From the NCBI RefSeq assembly GCF_000003815.2, contig NC_049982.1, positions 20,668,083 through 20,732,082 on the forward strand: 64,000 nt of DNA. The letters are read 5' to 3'. Below are positions 20,243 to 42,574 of the stretch, one piece after another (the first letter of the stretch is position 1; every line of letters begins with the position of its first letter). The notes beneath the pieces are model-generated. The model was not told where the DNA came from and did not search any database. It saw only the letters and a list, made by a program, of their open reading frames with translations. Source of the stretch: Branchiostoma floridae (lineage: Eukaryota > Chordata > Leptocardii > Amphioxiformes > Branchiostomatidae). A program made the position numbers and the translations under genes.

Positions 20243-23200
20243 TTATTCAACATCATCCCCTGCCACGGTCTCGTCGCACTCCAAGGCCCGTTTGAGTTTC
20301 TTGCCCACCAGCTGGTAGATGTTCTCCGGAGGGAAGCCCTTGGGCTCAGCGACCTTGACTGTCATCATCTCCATGGTCAGAGCAGTGCCTGCTGGGATAT
20401 CCTGCTTGGCCACCACACTCTTCCCAAGCTGCAACACAAGTCTACTTGTTAATATATCCTGGGACATTTAATACTGCGCAAAGTATCATCTACTAACTGG
20501 AAGGTAAAATGTTCATTGGAAAATGCAAGTCTACTTGTCCGTATATTCTGGGACAGAACTGTGCAAAGTAACATCAACAAACACTAACTGGAAGGTAAAA
20601 TGTTCAACATTGAAAAAAAATGATAAGTTGGGTTTGGACAAAAGTTTTGTCTGTGTATGCATCAAGTTTTTGAATTCTGAAAGATAATTTGACTTAAATT
20701 TGTTGCCTGCTACAAAGTGAGTACATGGAAACTTTGGTTAAAACCAACTTATGACAAATACAAGCAGAGTACCCCATTTTCAACAATAACTTTTGAGTCT
20801 TTGAGACAATATTATTGGCATGTCTATACTACTAGTACTACATTGTCCTGTTTGTAGAAATCTTCAGAACCACACCTTGTCATGACAGGCAATCTCACAC
20901 GGCCTCATGTCCTTCACAAACGACCCCATGGCCATCTCCACCACGCGAACCTTCTTTACCAGCTCCGCCAGCTCATCAAAGTCTAGCGAGGCAGCGTGGT
21001 CCGACCCCTTCCATGTCTTGTCCAGGGTGACGTGGCGCTCGATGACCTTTGCCCCCAGGGCAATGGCAGCGAGACTGATGGCGATCCCACTCTCGTGCCC
21101 GGAGTAGCCAATGGGGATGTCCGGAAACTCCTTCTGATATGTCTGCAGAACAGGTCATGGGGCAGGGGGCAGAGGTCAAAGGCAATAAAGAGGTCTGTTT
21201 TGAATTGAACCAAGTATGTATGAATGAAAGTTTTGTATTCATTTATTTTTGTGGGAGTTCTTGACTTTGAGTTCAAGTAATAAGAAGAGAGATGGCATAT
21301 GATGTTAAGAGGACCTAAGAGTTCAGTAGAATCAAAATAAAAAAGTCAAGTCTGGGGTTAAGTTGAAGGCATGCAGGGTACAGAATCTGATGTTGCAATC
21401 ACAGTCCCTGAGGTAGCATAGGGGTTAAACATGAGACAAACCTGGATACACCTGAGGTGAACATCCTCTGGGTTGAGTGGGTAGGCACTGGTGCACTGCA
21501 TGAAGAGAAAGTTGGGGTTGATGGGTTTGACTGTGTTGTAGACTTTCCTCATGGTGTCCAGTGTCTGCATGCCTGAAGAGATCAGCATGGGGCGGCCTAG
21601 AGAAAAACAGAAACAGTCCGCCAACTTTATTTGCTTCTTTTGCAAAAGCTGTTGGAAGTCGAGAAGGAAAAATGACCTAAACCTTAAGTCTGTAAGTTAA
21701 ACGTTTACAAAATCAAACTTTCACCTATATACTATATACTAGTCTCCAAGCAGACCCTACGGTGCCTTAGAAATGGTATCAAAGCTGGCCAGGGACTTGG
21801 TATACCGGCACCAGGGTCTGCCCTCAGTCGGGCTGATCTGACGCTATTAGCATCTATTTGTTGCCTATTAAACTGTGCTTGCCGAGTAGGTGTTAATTGC
21901 CCTCCCGGCCTGTGATGGCTCGTGCGCCCCTGCACCGTCTCACGGGAAGTCACGTCACGGGTCACCTACGATGACCGTTACCAGCAGATTTAAAATGCCG
22001 GCAACAATGGAGGCCAAAGTATGACGTGTTTTCCGCGATGTATGGGGATTCGAGCCGAAGAAAGCACAGCTCGATTCCATTTTGGCCACTCTGGAAGGCA
22101 AGGATGTCTTTGTCGGCATCGCTACCGGTCAGGGGAAATCCCTATGCTACCAATGCAAGCCATAGTCGCTAGCCGGGAGTAAACATCTGGTCCTTGACGC
22201 AGTTTTTGCCGGACGAAATTACAAAATCGCAGAACGAAATAGAAATAAACTTTCAGGAGACAGAAATGGCAGCGCGCTTGGCTTGTTGTGGTTCTTTCTA
22301 CCGCATCCAAACATAACAGAGAGGATTACGATCAGGCGGCATGTTTTTAAAACTCATAACGTTAGTTTGGTGTTATTATATATGTATATCGAAATTTGTA
22401 GTTTGTTTGGCATTATTTTCAGACTTCAAATCGATTTTAAACTAAATATTTTATGTATTGTGGCGCTTGTTCTATTACGTTGCGATGCTGTCAAATTTTT
22501 CAATCCGGCGCCATTTGGCGCGAACCTACCGCTGGGAAGTGCGTGCTATCACTGACTTCGTCCAGTGTAAGTCGCTCGTAAAGTAATTAGCACTTGACAA
22601 CAGGGTGGGGCAGCGACACCATTGTTGAATAGAAACGCTCCACCCTGTTTCAGTGCAGGCAGACCTCCGGTGCCCGTTTGACTCCCTTAGCCGGCTATCT
22701 CCCTTTGGCCGGCTATACTCCTTTGCCAGCTTTGATACTATTTCTAAGGCACCGTAGGGTCTGCTTGGAGACTACTATATACAGGTTATAGGAAAAATAC
22801 CCTCTGACACATTTAAATATACCCTATGTGTAATACAGTGCATAATATATTCAGAAACTTCTATTTAGGATGCAGTTCCTTCCCATCATTACAGACATTA
22901 GTGAAAACATTCTGATGTCTGTAGAGGGGAAAGCAAGACTAAGACTAACAACAACAAGTTCCTGCAGCTGACCTTTCTTGGCTGTCGTCTCCAGGTAAGG
23001 CAGGTTGTTGGTGTCTCCTGAGCCCACCTTGAAGAAATGCACATCCAGTTCATGGAGAAACTCCACTGCTGCCTGAAATAAACAAATGTGTGAAGGGTGA
23101 TTAACATAAATAAATAACTTTTAGGATACTTTCCGCATCAATTATACACACAGAAGGGCTTACTAAGTAGTCTAGCGAAGAAGATGTTAAAATTTTGTTG

Positions 23201-24268
23201 GCTGTGTATGATTCGAAAATTTTAATTTCTTACCACTGAGCATGACATACACTTTGGCATTTGAAATGTGACAACACTGACAAGGGTATGGCAGTGAGTT
23301 TTTTTTAAACTGGACCAAGAAAAGTTCCTTCTTACCTCATCCATTCCTGAAGCAGCAAAAATGATGCCGATCTCCTCTGAGTACCTCTTCAGCTCCCTGT
23401 ACTGCTCATGGCTGAACTCTAGGTGGCGCTTGTGCTCCCCGTAAGTCGCTCCCCAAGAGTGCTTGCTGGTGTATGGTCTCGCCAGTGCTGCCTTGTTGAA
23501 CTTGTGGTCAAGTTCGCTCTTCTGGAATTTGGCACAGTCTGCCCCAGCTTCCTGTAAAAGTGGTGCACAGCATCTATCAATATCAACCCCATAGGGGATG
23601 TAGGTAAAATGGGAGGCTGAAAAATGATCTGATATTAGGTTATTGTTGGGATAGAAAACATTTAACATTACAAAGGCAGTACAAGGATAATGGGGATTTT
23701 GGTAAATTTTGGCGGGTCAAATTGTCATTTATGGATTAAGTTACCGAACTTCTAACATTAATATGTTATGTCTGAAATGTGTAACGTAACGTTAATTTCA
23801 AACTAAGGTATCGGGTAGTTTGGGCAGCTTCACAGACCGCCAAGTTGTTCACATGCCTGACTGATCTGCAGGTGGATTGAATGGACAGTGCAACGAGGAC
23901 CTCTAGCGGTTTGTTTACAATCAACAACCTGTTTGGTTACACCCAGATTAACGGTGCCGGTATATCAATTAAAAATACATTTACTCGAAAAGTAAATTGT
24001 AGAAGTATTGTACCCTAAGTTGTAACTCCATAGCTTTCGGATGTAGCAGTTGTTTGCAGTGCGTAACCATTCCGACTTTCCAGAAGAAGCCCGCCATATA
24101 ACATGATAATTATTTTTGACGGTATTGAATAATCACCTTGCACTTTTTGATCATTTGCTTGGCGATTTCCAGATCTCCCTGGTGGTTCTGGCCGATCTCT
24201 GCGATGATGAAGCATGGGTGATTCCCCCCGATCATCCTACCGGGCGCTAATTCGAACTCCAGAGGCAT
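20243..24268 (-). CDS. NANS: Sialic acid synthase, copy 2 (vertebrate-like)
   Basis: Same reaction as the rightward copy. Six coding exons on the minus strand: 24268-24137, 23551-23336, 23072-22973, 21596-21442, 21142-20876, 20428-20243, giving 351 residues. The start MPLEFELAPGRMIGGNHPCF is very close to vertebrate NANS, as are AKFQKSEL, PYTSKHSWGATYGEHKRHLE, KVGSGDTNN, SSGMQTLDTM, GYSGHESG, ERHVTLDKTWKGSDHAAS and the linker PCEIACHDK before the SAF domain (LGKSVVAKQDIPAG). TWK and GSDH lie in one exon, unlike copy 1; all other intron positions and phases agree between the copies, so they are paralogues by DNA duplication, not retroposition. The gene faces copy 1 tail to tail and shares a 303-bp upstream gap with FNTA. 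An hAT/Mutator-like insertion sits in the third intron. This is the likely functional counterpart of human NANS. Confidence 0.94.
20436..20610. repeat. Tandem duplication of about 90 bp beside the last NANS copy 2 exon
   Basis: Two imperfect copies, each with AAGTCTACTTGT, CTGGGACA and AACTGGAAGGTAAAATGTTC in order, occupy about 20436-20520 and 20526-20610. They begin about 8 bp from the splice acceptor of the last exon, inside the intron. Confidence 0.75.
21732..22782. mobile_element. 1,035-bp TIR transposon carrying a RecQ-helicase-like fragment
   Basis: The element 21740-22774 begins TAGTCTCCAAGCAGACCC and ends with the inverse complement. Terminal inverted repeats extend about 50 bp (to CAAAGCTGG). 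The 8-bp direct repeat CTATATAC flanks it (21732-21739 and 22775-22782); a 9-bp reading is also possible. Eight bp suits hAT, nine suits Mutator-like elements. At about 22028-22168 (+) a frame reads GFEPKKAQLDSILATLEGKD then GIATGQGKSLCYQ, the Q-motif/Walker A region of RecQ helicases. A stop then follows, and the same frame resumes with SLAGSKHLVL. No transposase is visible. It lies in NANS copy 2 intron 3. Confidence 0.85.
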
Positions 24269-24571
24269 TTTAGCTCACAAGTGTGGGCAGACTGTTACAG
24301 AAAGACTTGGTCGTGTAAACGTGGACGCGCCTGGGGCTACCCGGAAGTGCTACTGCCCGGATATGGAAGATTCTATCATTTCTAACGGGGGCTCATAAGT
24401 GATATCTAAATATCCATAAAACCATTTTGACGCATATAACTTACATGATTTTAATAGAACTAGTCATAATGTGTTTCAAAAGTATACTCTAATTGAGTAT
24501 CAATTTCACTTTGTGCAGAAAAATAAAAGCGAATCATCCCCATGAATAATAAACAGTAGACTATCCTCAAG
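24269..24571. promoter_or_regulatory. Bidirectional promoter region between NANS copy 2 and FNTA
   Basis: The start codons of the leftward NANS and the rightward FNTA are only 303 bp apart, head to head, so both promoters must lie here or overlap. No TATA box of the kind seen at NANS copy 1 is evident on either strand. Confidence 0.6.
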
Positions 24572-27500
24572 ATGGCTGACGATGTCTACAGTTCTGATGA
24601 AAATGAAGAAAATTATGTGTTTTACAGGTTCGTTTCCAAAGTATTGACTATGTTTACCCTTCAGTGTGTTAGCTATATGTTTCTTTCGATATTACCAGAG
24701 GTTAGCGTTCTGTAGTCGTATGTTTGTTGCTTTAGACTTGTATTCGCTGGTGCCCCCCTCCCATAAATTTAGCCTTTCCGTTTTCGAAACATGTTTTGCC
24801 AAGCACACTCAGCACAAAAAGTTCGGGAATATGAATTCTATCAATCGTTTCTCCGTTGTAACTTCATCAATTATGCACTATGTATCATTTTCACACAGCG
24901 ATCATACATTTTTGTCTTGAACACGAGAGCTGAAGTCGCAAATAAATAAATAAATTTTCTGGCAGATTAACGTCATTCCCAGCACCTGACGTTGGCGAGG
25001 AAATTTTAGCACTTTTCTTCGACCCACCAACGAAATCATTCGTGCTGAATGTTGCAAAAAAGCGTCATGATAACAATCATTTTAAAGGCAAATTTGCTAG
25101 GTTTTCCAATCATATAACACATAACGCTCGCTATCTAACAAATTATGGACATACGATCAAGGGAACTTTTACCACTTTTTTCCCACGATCTGCTCACATA
25201 AGTAACGTTACATATAGCGCTGGTGCTTAACCCTTAAATATATGATCATAACAAATGCAATAACATAACTTGGTCACCATTCTCCTCTGGTTGGCTTAGG
25301 GCTGTTTTACCTGACCCAGTCTGCTATATATGATGTCAGCCCTACGACTTTGGCTGTGGCTAAACAGGCCTATGCATGAACATAAGTCTGCTAAGCATCT
25401 AGCTTTCAAGTGCTAGTCATATACAATGCAATGCAATGCAATACAATTGGTTAAGTATTCAAATAGTTGTGATTGACTAAAATCAATTTTTAACATTTAT
25501 GTTAAGGTTGTTTAAAGAAGTTACATATCTTTATAATCTTCATCTTAAAATAGAACTGATGGATTTGCAGAAATCTGAAATCACCATCACATGATAGGCA
25601 TGTCCCCAGGTACCCATAGCTTTGTTTCAGATGCAGGAAACAAATTGGCACTGCAGAAGTTTGTACTCTGTCTTCCCCAGCTGGTAAGATGTGATGATGT
25701 TTTGTTTGCAGGGATCGCGAGGAGTGGAAGGATGTGACTCCGGTCCCGCAGGAGGAAGGACCTCACCCCGTGGTGCAGATAGCGTACTCCGACAGATGTA
25801 AGGATTGATCGTGTTTTATATCCAGTTGTAGCAGACATTTCCCACAAACTCAAAGAATTCCACTATAGTGAAAAGTATACTGTTACTGTACATTGTATAC
25901 TATTATTTGTTGGTACACTGTCTTATAGAATAACAAGACGTCCTGATTTTGAACAACTCTACTGTTAAAAAATATGTTTTGATTCAGTAAAAACACCATT
26001 TAGTGTATTTGACATAAGTTTTCATATTCTGTGTACAGTCTACATTTTCATCCAGACTTATTTGGGACATTTTTTCCATTCAATGTCTGTATTATTATGT
26101 ATGATTAGATTCTGATTCTTGTCTGTTTGTTTGTTCCAGTCAAAGATGTGTTTGACTACTTCCGTGCTGTCCTGAAGGCAGACGAGCGCAGTGAGCGAGC
26201 CTTCAGCCTAACCAAGGATGCCATCGGCCTCAACGCTGCCAACTACACTGTATGGTAGGGTAATTATCTTATGGTTATACATGTACATTTTACCTTTAGT
26301 TCAAATGGATCACATTGTGATATTTTTGCATTTGAAACGGCAGAAAAGCATGGCTGAATTCCTGTACCATACACAACAGGTTGCACCTTGCTTCATGGCA
26401 TGTAGCTGAGACTGTTGGGGTTCTGGGTAAATGACATGTTTTATCCCATGGCTTTCCTCCAGGCACTACAGAAGACTGCTGCTGCAGGATCTGAAGAAAG
26501 ACCTGTGGGAGGAGATGAAGTTTGTCAAGGATGTCATCGAGGACCAACCTAAGAACTACCAAGTCTGGTCAGTCCATAGATCACATCTTCTGCTGTTTGA
26601 CTTACTTTGGGCTTAACTAAATTAATTTCAGTCTACAGCTAGCAGTAGCTCACAAGCAAGTTCAAGCTATTCTTCCAGTGGTTGGTGCATGAATAGAATT
26701 ACATAGACCCATAAAATGCAACAAGACAGTCATAGATTTTCATTCAATAGAATAACGTCTTTGCTTGCTATCAATGATGAGATGCATTTGATGGGAAGGA
26801 CACCCCCTTGCTGTTTCCACAGGCACCACAGGCGGGTACTGGTAGAGTGGCTGAAGGATGCCTCCAAGGAGATGCAGTTTACCGAGGAGATTCTCAACAT
26901 GGATGCCAAAAACTATCACTGCTGGCAGCACAGACAGTGGTGCATTAGGGTCAGCAGAGATGAACTTTTTTTCTGTACTTTCATTCTTCTGGGTTGTTAT
27001 TTTACATTACTGACACTCTCTGCTGTTACAGAAGAACACCACTTAATATTATACAAATATAATTCAACCTCTACAACTACAAAAACAGAGATTTACCTCT
27101 GGACATGTTGATTGACAGCCATCACTCTTCTTCAGCGTCACTAGAATGAACGGAAACAATTCATTTTACATGTTTGTGTAGGAGTTTAAACTGTGGGATG
27201 GAGAGCTGGATTTTGTAAACAACCTTCTCTGTGAAGATCTTCGGAACAATTCAGCTTGGAACCAGCGCTTCTATGTCATCAATAACTCCACTGGCATAAC
27301 TCCAGAGCTTCTGGACATGGAGGTCAGGTAGGGACGTTTGCTTTTTTTTTTTGTCAACAATAAAGGTATGGCATGGGTTCAACCATTTACCAAGTATATA
27401 TATATAGAAGGTTCAGTTATTCTCTTGGCAAATCTATCCTCTTCATTGCAGCTCACAAGTTGTATTGAAGTGCTTATAGTCACATCATTTTATCTGTTCT

Positions 27501-28238
27501 TCCAGTTACACAATTCAGATGATCAAGAGAGCTCCAAATAATGAGAGTGCCTGGAACTATCTGAAAGGGTAAGGACACATGATACACCCTGTGACTGTGA
27601 GAAACCCTGTTAAGCATCTGCTATGACTTAACTGATCCTGCTGTTTTCGTAATACTAATGACATTATGGCAGGCGTGAAGAATTTTGCTGCTCACACATG
27701 TTCATCCTGCTGTTATGTTGATGTTTACATCAGGATCCTGATGGCGGCTGGTGCAGAGATCAGCTCCTACCCAAAGCTGATGGACACCTGTCAGGAGCTG
27801 CGTGCGTCAGGGGTGCACACCCCGTACCTGCTGGCCTTCCTACTGGACTGCCATGAGGAGATGTTAGAGACAGGGTCAGGGGTCAAAGAAGACAACCTAG
27901 ATAAGGCTGTACAGGTCAGGATACAACAGATACCCCGGTACCTCAATATACTACATGTAGTATGCAGATGGAACTGCAACATTTATGAAAATAACCTCAG
28001 TCTATATTTGTACATAAATAGGGAGATAATATATACTGAAGTAAACTCCATACTACCTATGGAGGTACCTGCCAGAGCTTGATTGTTCAGTTATAAAATA
28101 TTAAACACTCTATTTCTCTCTTCTTCCCAGTTGTGTAATCAGCTTGCTCAAGAGGAAGACACAATCCGCAAAGAGTACTGGAACTACTGCAGAAGATCCC
28201 TGCAGCTGAAGTATGGCACTGCAGAGGAGACATTATAA
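24572..28238 (+). CDS. FNTA: Protein farnesyltransferase/geranylgeranyltransferase type-1 subunit alpha
   Basis: Shared alpha subunit of the two CaaX prenyltransferases; pairs with a beta subunit to attach farnesyl or geranylgeranyl groups to proteins such as Ras and Rho. Nine coding exons: 24572-24627, 25712-25797, 26140-26254, 26463-26567, 26823-26949, 27182-27327, 27506-27568, 27734-27914, 28131-28238, giving 328 residues. The PPTA helical repeats are visible as [56 protein letters not shown] and [11 protein letters not shown]. The protein starts [19 protein letters not shown] and lacks the long proline-rich N-terminus of the human protein (379 residues). The exon junctions fall just after the conserved W of each repeat. 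The gene is head to head with NANS copy 2 and converges on FHIP2. Confidence 0.95.
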
Positions 28239-30676
28239 TGGGTACATGTGCTGCTGCAGTAAGACCCTGCAGCACGTGAAACTGCAGCAGTAGAGCAGCG
28301 TTATGGATACGTTATCACAGTACTGCGTCTAGAATAGGATACTGCATCAGAGAGAAAGATAACTTGTAAACTTAACATGTGAATGTGCTTTGTATTAAAT
28401 GCAGTTGCTAAATGTGCAATGTTGACATCGTTTAATGAAATCTGTACATGTTTGGTTTTTAATAGAGTAGAAATGTATAAAGCACATTAGATGAATTTAG
28501 TTTTTTCTTTGCTATGCTATGGATTATATTTTTGTTTTTCCAAACTTCGTAAAATTAGTTTGAAATAGTCTTGATAGGCATAGTGTTTATGTTGTTTAGT
28601 CCCGATTACTGTACCATAGCTCTCATTCCATAGTCGTGATGTCAAGTTTTCTATCGAGCAAAAAAGTGAAGCATACAAGTTCCGAGTACTTAAAATTAGC
28701 TTTATTTGAAGTCCATGAGAATAAATAAGTTGTAAGAAGTTCTTGGTCTCTGTGCTGATGATAATATCTAAGCTTACCAAAGTTCCTAAATGTTTGATTA
28801 AACAATTGCAGAAAGTGTACAGTGTATATGTTTCTAGGGTAAAATCCTTCCTTTAATTTTAAAGGTCTTCAAAGTGGCAAGAAACCATATGTTTATGTAC
28901 ATGAAAGGGGAACATTGGGTCAATTTTTCCAAAAAATACTGAGCAAAGGATTAACTATTTCTTATCAAGTTACATATATATTTTTAAACATGGACAGTTG
29001 TACAGTATTTGCACTGCACCAAAAGTTTCTATTCACAACAACTACAATGGTTTATTTAACATCAACCTGCGCTATTCTAATCTCAAAATGTAAAATAGAC
29101 AAAGGAATACTCTTGAAGTTAGGTGAACAAGTAGAAGTAAGCACAAGTAGCTGATGTTCTATCCTGAAATGCTTTGATTTTGTATGTAATTTTGGCAAGG
29201 TGACAATTTTATATAGGCAAACGTTTCTAAAACTTTGTTTGGCAAGGGTACAATTTTGGGAGAAAACCAAACTCTGGAAAATGCTAGTTACATTCTATTC
29301 TACAGTATTTTTGCTGTTTGGGTTTTTCTGCAGAAGCATGGACATTGTCAATTTTAGTCTCAGATTGGACGAGATTGTACATAACATGTTTCTTCATACT
29401 AAGTTTTTGCTGGAGAAGTGTGCAGGGGTATCAACTTGTAAAATTACAGTAACACTTTTATATTGCACACAAAATTACTCACAAGCAGCTATAGTTAACC
29501 CTCCCCTTGCTGATGTCCACTGTAATCAATGCAGATCTATATTTGATGCATGAATATGAATGCACTTACAGCTGGGAGCTGGTTAAACTTGAAGCTGGAC
29601 TAAAAAAGGATGTTTACAAAAACCTGCTGCAAATCAAATATTGATATTTTGTATATACATGATATAGATTGAATGAAGAATAAGCGCAAGAACTCTAACT
29701 GACATATAATAAACAGATTAAACACATAAGATACTAATAGAAAAAAAAAAGATAATGGCAAATCTCAATCAGATTGGCCCAACTACCTGTATTCCAACTA
29801 GTCCATTCTTATGCATTTAACTGTTTTAAAATTTTTTGTACCATAATAACTATATACACAAAAAGACATGGCCTTAAATAATGTGGCATAAGGTTAATTT
29901 TGGAGTCAGACCATGCTAGGCCAGGTAGGTGTGTAGGTAGTACATAGCGTAATACCATGATACTCAAAACTCACACCTCGATCTTCAATGACACTGCTGA
30001 CACCTGACAGTTCTTTCAGACGTAACGTATGACAAATAGCCTGGTATGTCGGTATCATTATTGACATCAATAGGAATTCCCATGCATGATACTAAAAAGT
30101 ACTGACAGACTTTGTATGGATAGAAAATGAAATTCGCCAGACTAGCTCAAACTCTGAAAGAATGATTTAACTGAAAAATAGACTTCTTTAATATAAAATA
30201 CTTGTGTCTGCCTGAGACTAAGGAAATATTTAGTGGTGTCAACACAGCATCAGTGCAGTAAGGTGCAAGAATTACCTTTGTCTTGAATTTTCATAATCAT
30301 TCTTAAAACATTCTTTAGCCCTAGAAGTGCTGATGTATCCTACAGGGTTTTCACACCACCCAGTTTTCACTGCTTTCAGTCCTTTATCACTAGCACCATT
30401 ATTTTACGGGTCTATCGTGTTGAGAAAACTAAATGTAATGTTTTGAAAAATTGCATTTATCCAGAAACTGTCTCATGTCTCAAACAAATAGAAATGCCAT
30501 CACCTTATTTACTACTGTATCTGTTTCAATATACCGGTATGACCATGTTTTGGAATATTTTGAACAATTTATCACACCTAAGCCCTGCATATCTAACTTA
30601 AAATTGTTGGTTAAAACTAAAAACGAGATGTACCGTTAGCTTCCAATGATATTACTATAACTGCTTTTTCCCCTCT
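28239..30676. other. Interval between convergent FNTA and FHIP2; 3' UTRs and unassigned sequence
   Basis: An ATTAAA hexamer at 28394-28399, 156 bp after the FNTA stop, is a candidate polyadenylation signal. The rest is AT-rich with no frame I can assign and no transposon ends recognised. Confidence 0.45.
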
Positions 30677-30682
30677 TTTATT
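30677..30682 (-). terminator. Candidate polyadenylation signal of FHIP2
   Basis: AATAAA on the minus strand, about 67 bp downstream of the FHIP2 stop codon at 30749-30751. Confidence 0.5.
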
Positions 30683-30748
30683 TCTTAAGACTACAGAGAA
30701 GTAAAAGAGGTGTGCAAAAAGTTGCAAACTTGAACTGCCCAGCTGAAA

Positions 30749-41788
<11,040 letters not shown>

Positions 41789-42574
41789 TTTTGGGACCCT
41801 ACGTCGTTGTTTAGCCCCTCCACTGCCCTGTCCCCCCGCCTGAGCCACCGTGGCGACTTCCACGGGCACTAAAAACAGTAAATTCCAGGCGGCTGCTTTC
41901 CTTGCTGCAGTGTTGGAAAGTTGGCAGCCCGGAAATACGCAACCTTTTCCTTCCCACTATGCACTGCGACAATAACCTTTGACATCCCCATGTGCTCTTG
42001 TCAAAATAAAGCCACATTTGCGTCAAATTTGACACATATTAGCAAGATAGCTAGAAATTTCAGTTCAAAAACCGTAGACAATCATATGTAGACCAACTTT
42101 AAGTAAGTTTTTGGCCATGTACTTTCCTGTAAAATAGTTAGATTCTCCCTCAAATTCAGACATCAAAGTTACTGTTTTGGATTATGCCACTCTAAGCGGG
42201 ATGGTTGCTCTTCATACAAAAAGTTCATACAACTGATGCATTTTGAGACACTTTCAAATTATGCATTAAAACTAAAATAATTAATACATCTGTATGATTT
42301 TAAGCATTGGGTGGACAATTGAATGGAGTTTCATGAAAATCATTCACAAATCTTGGCATAGTTTTCCTCAAAATAAGTAGAATGTCCTAATTTTCCCATG
42401 ATTCCAGGCGATATTTCTTGTAAACTTGCAGACGGCGGGAACAGAGGAGGCCTGCCTGGAGGGCTGTTTTTCTCTAAACTTGTTTTTCTTAGAAAGACGG
42501 AGAAATGATGCCGTGGAGATTATAGCTAAAGTAAAAGTCAGAAGAGAAAGAGAATCGGCTCTTATTGATTGAGG
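41789..42574. promoter_or_regulatory. Head-to-head promoter interval between FHIP2 and the large TOPAZ1-like gene
   Basis: The two start codons are 786 bp apart and diverge. The interval has no long open frame and should hold both 5' UTRs and promoters. I saw no TATA box in a convincing position. Confidence 0.5.
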
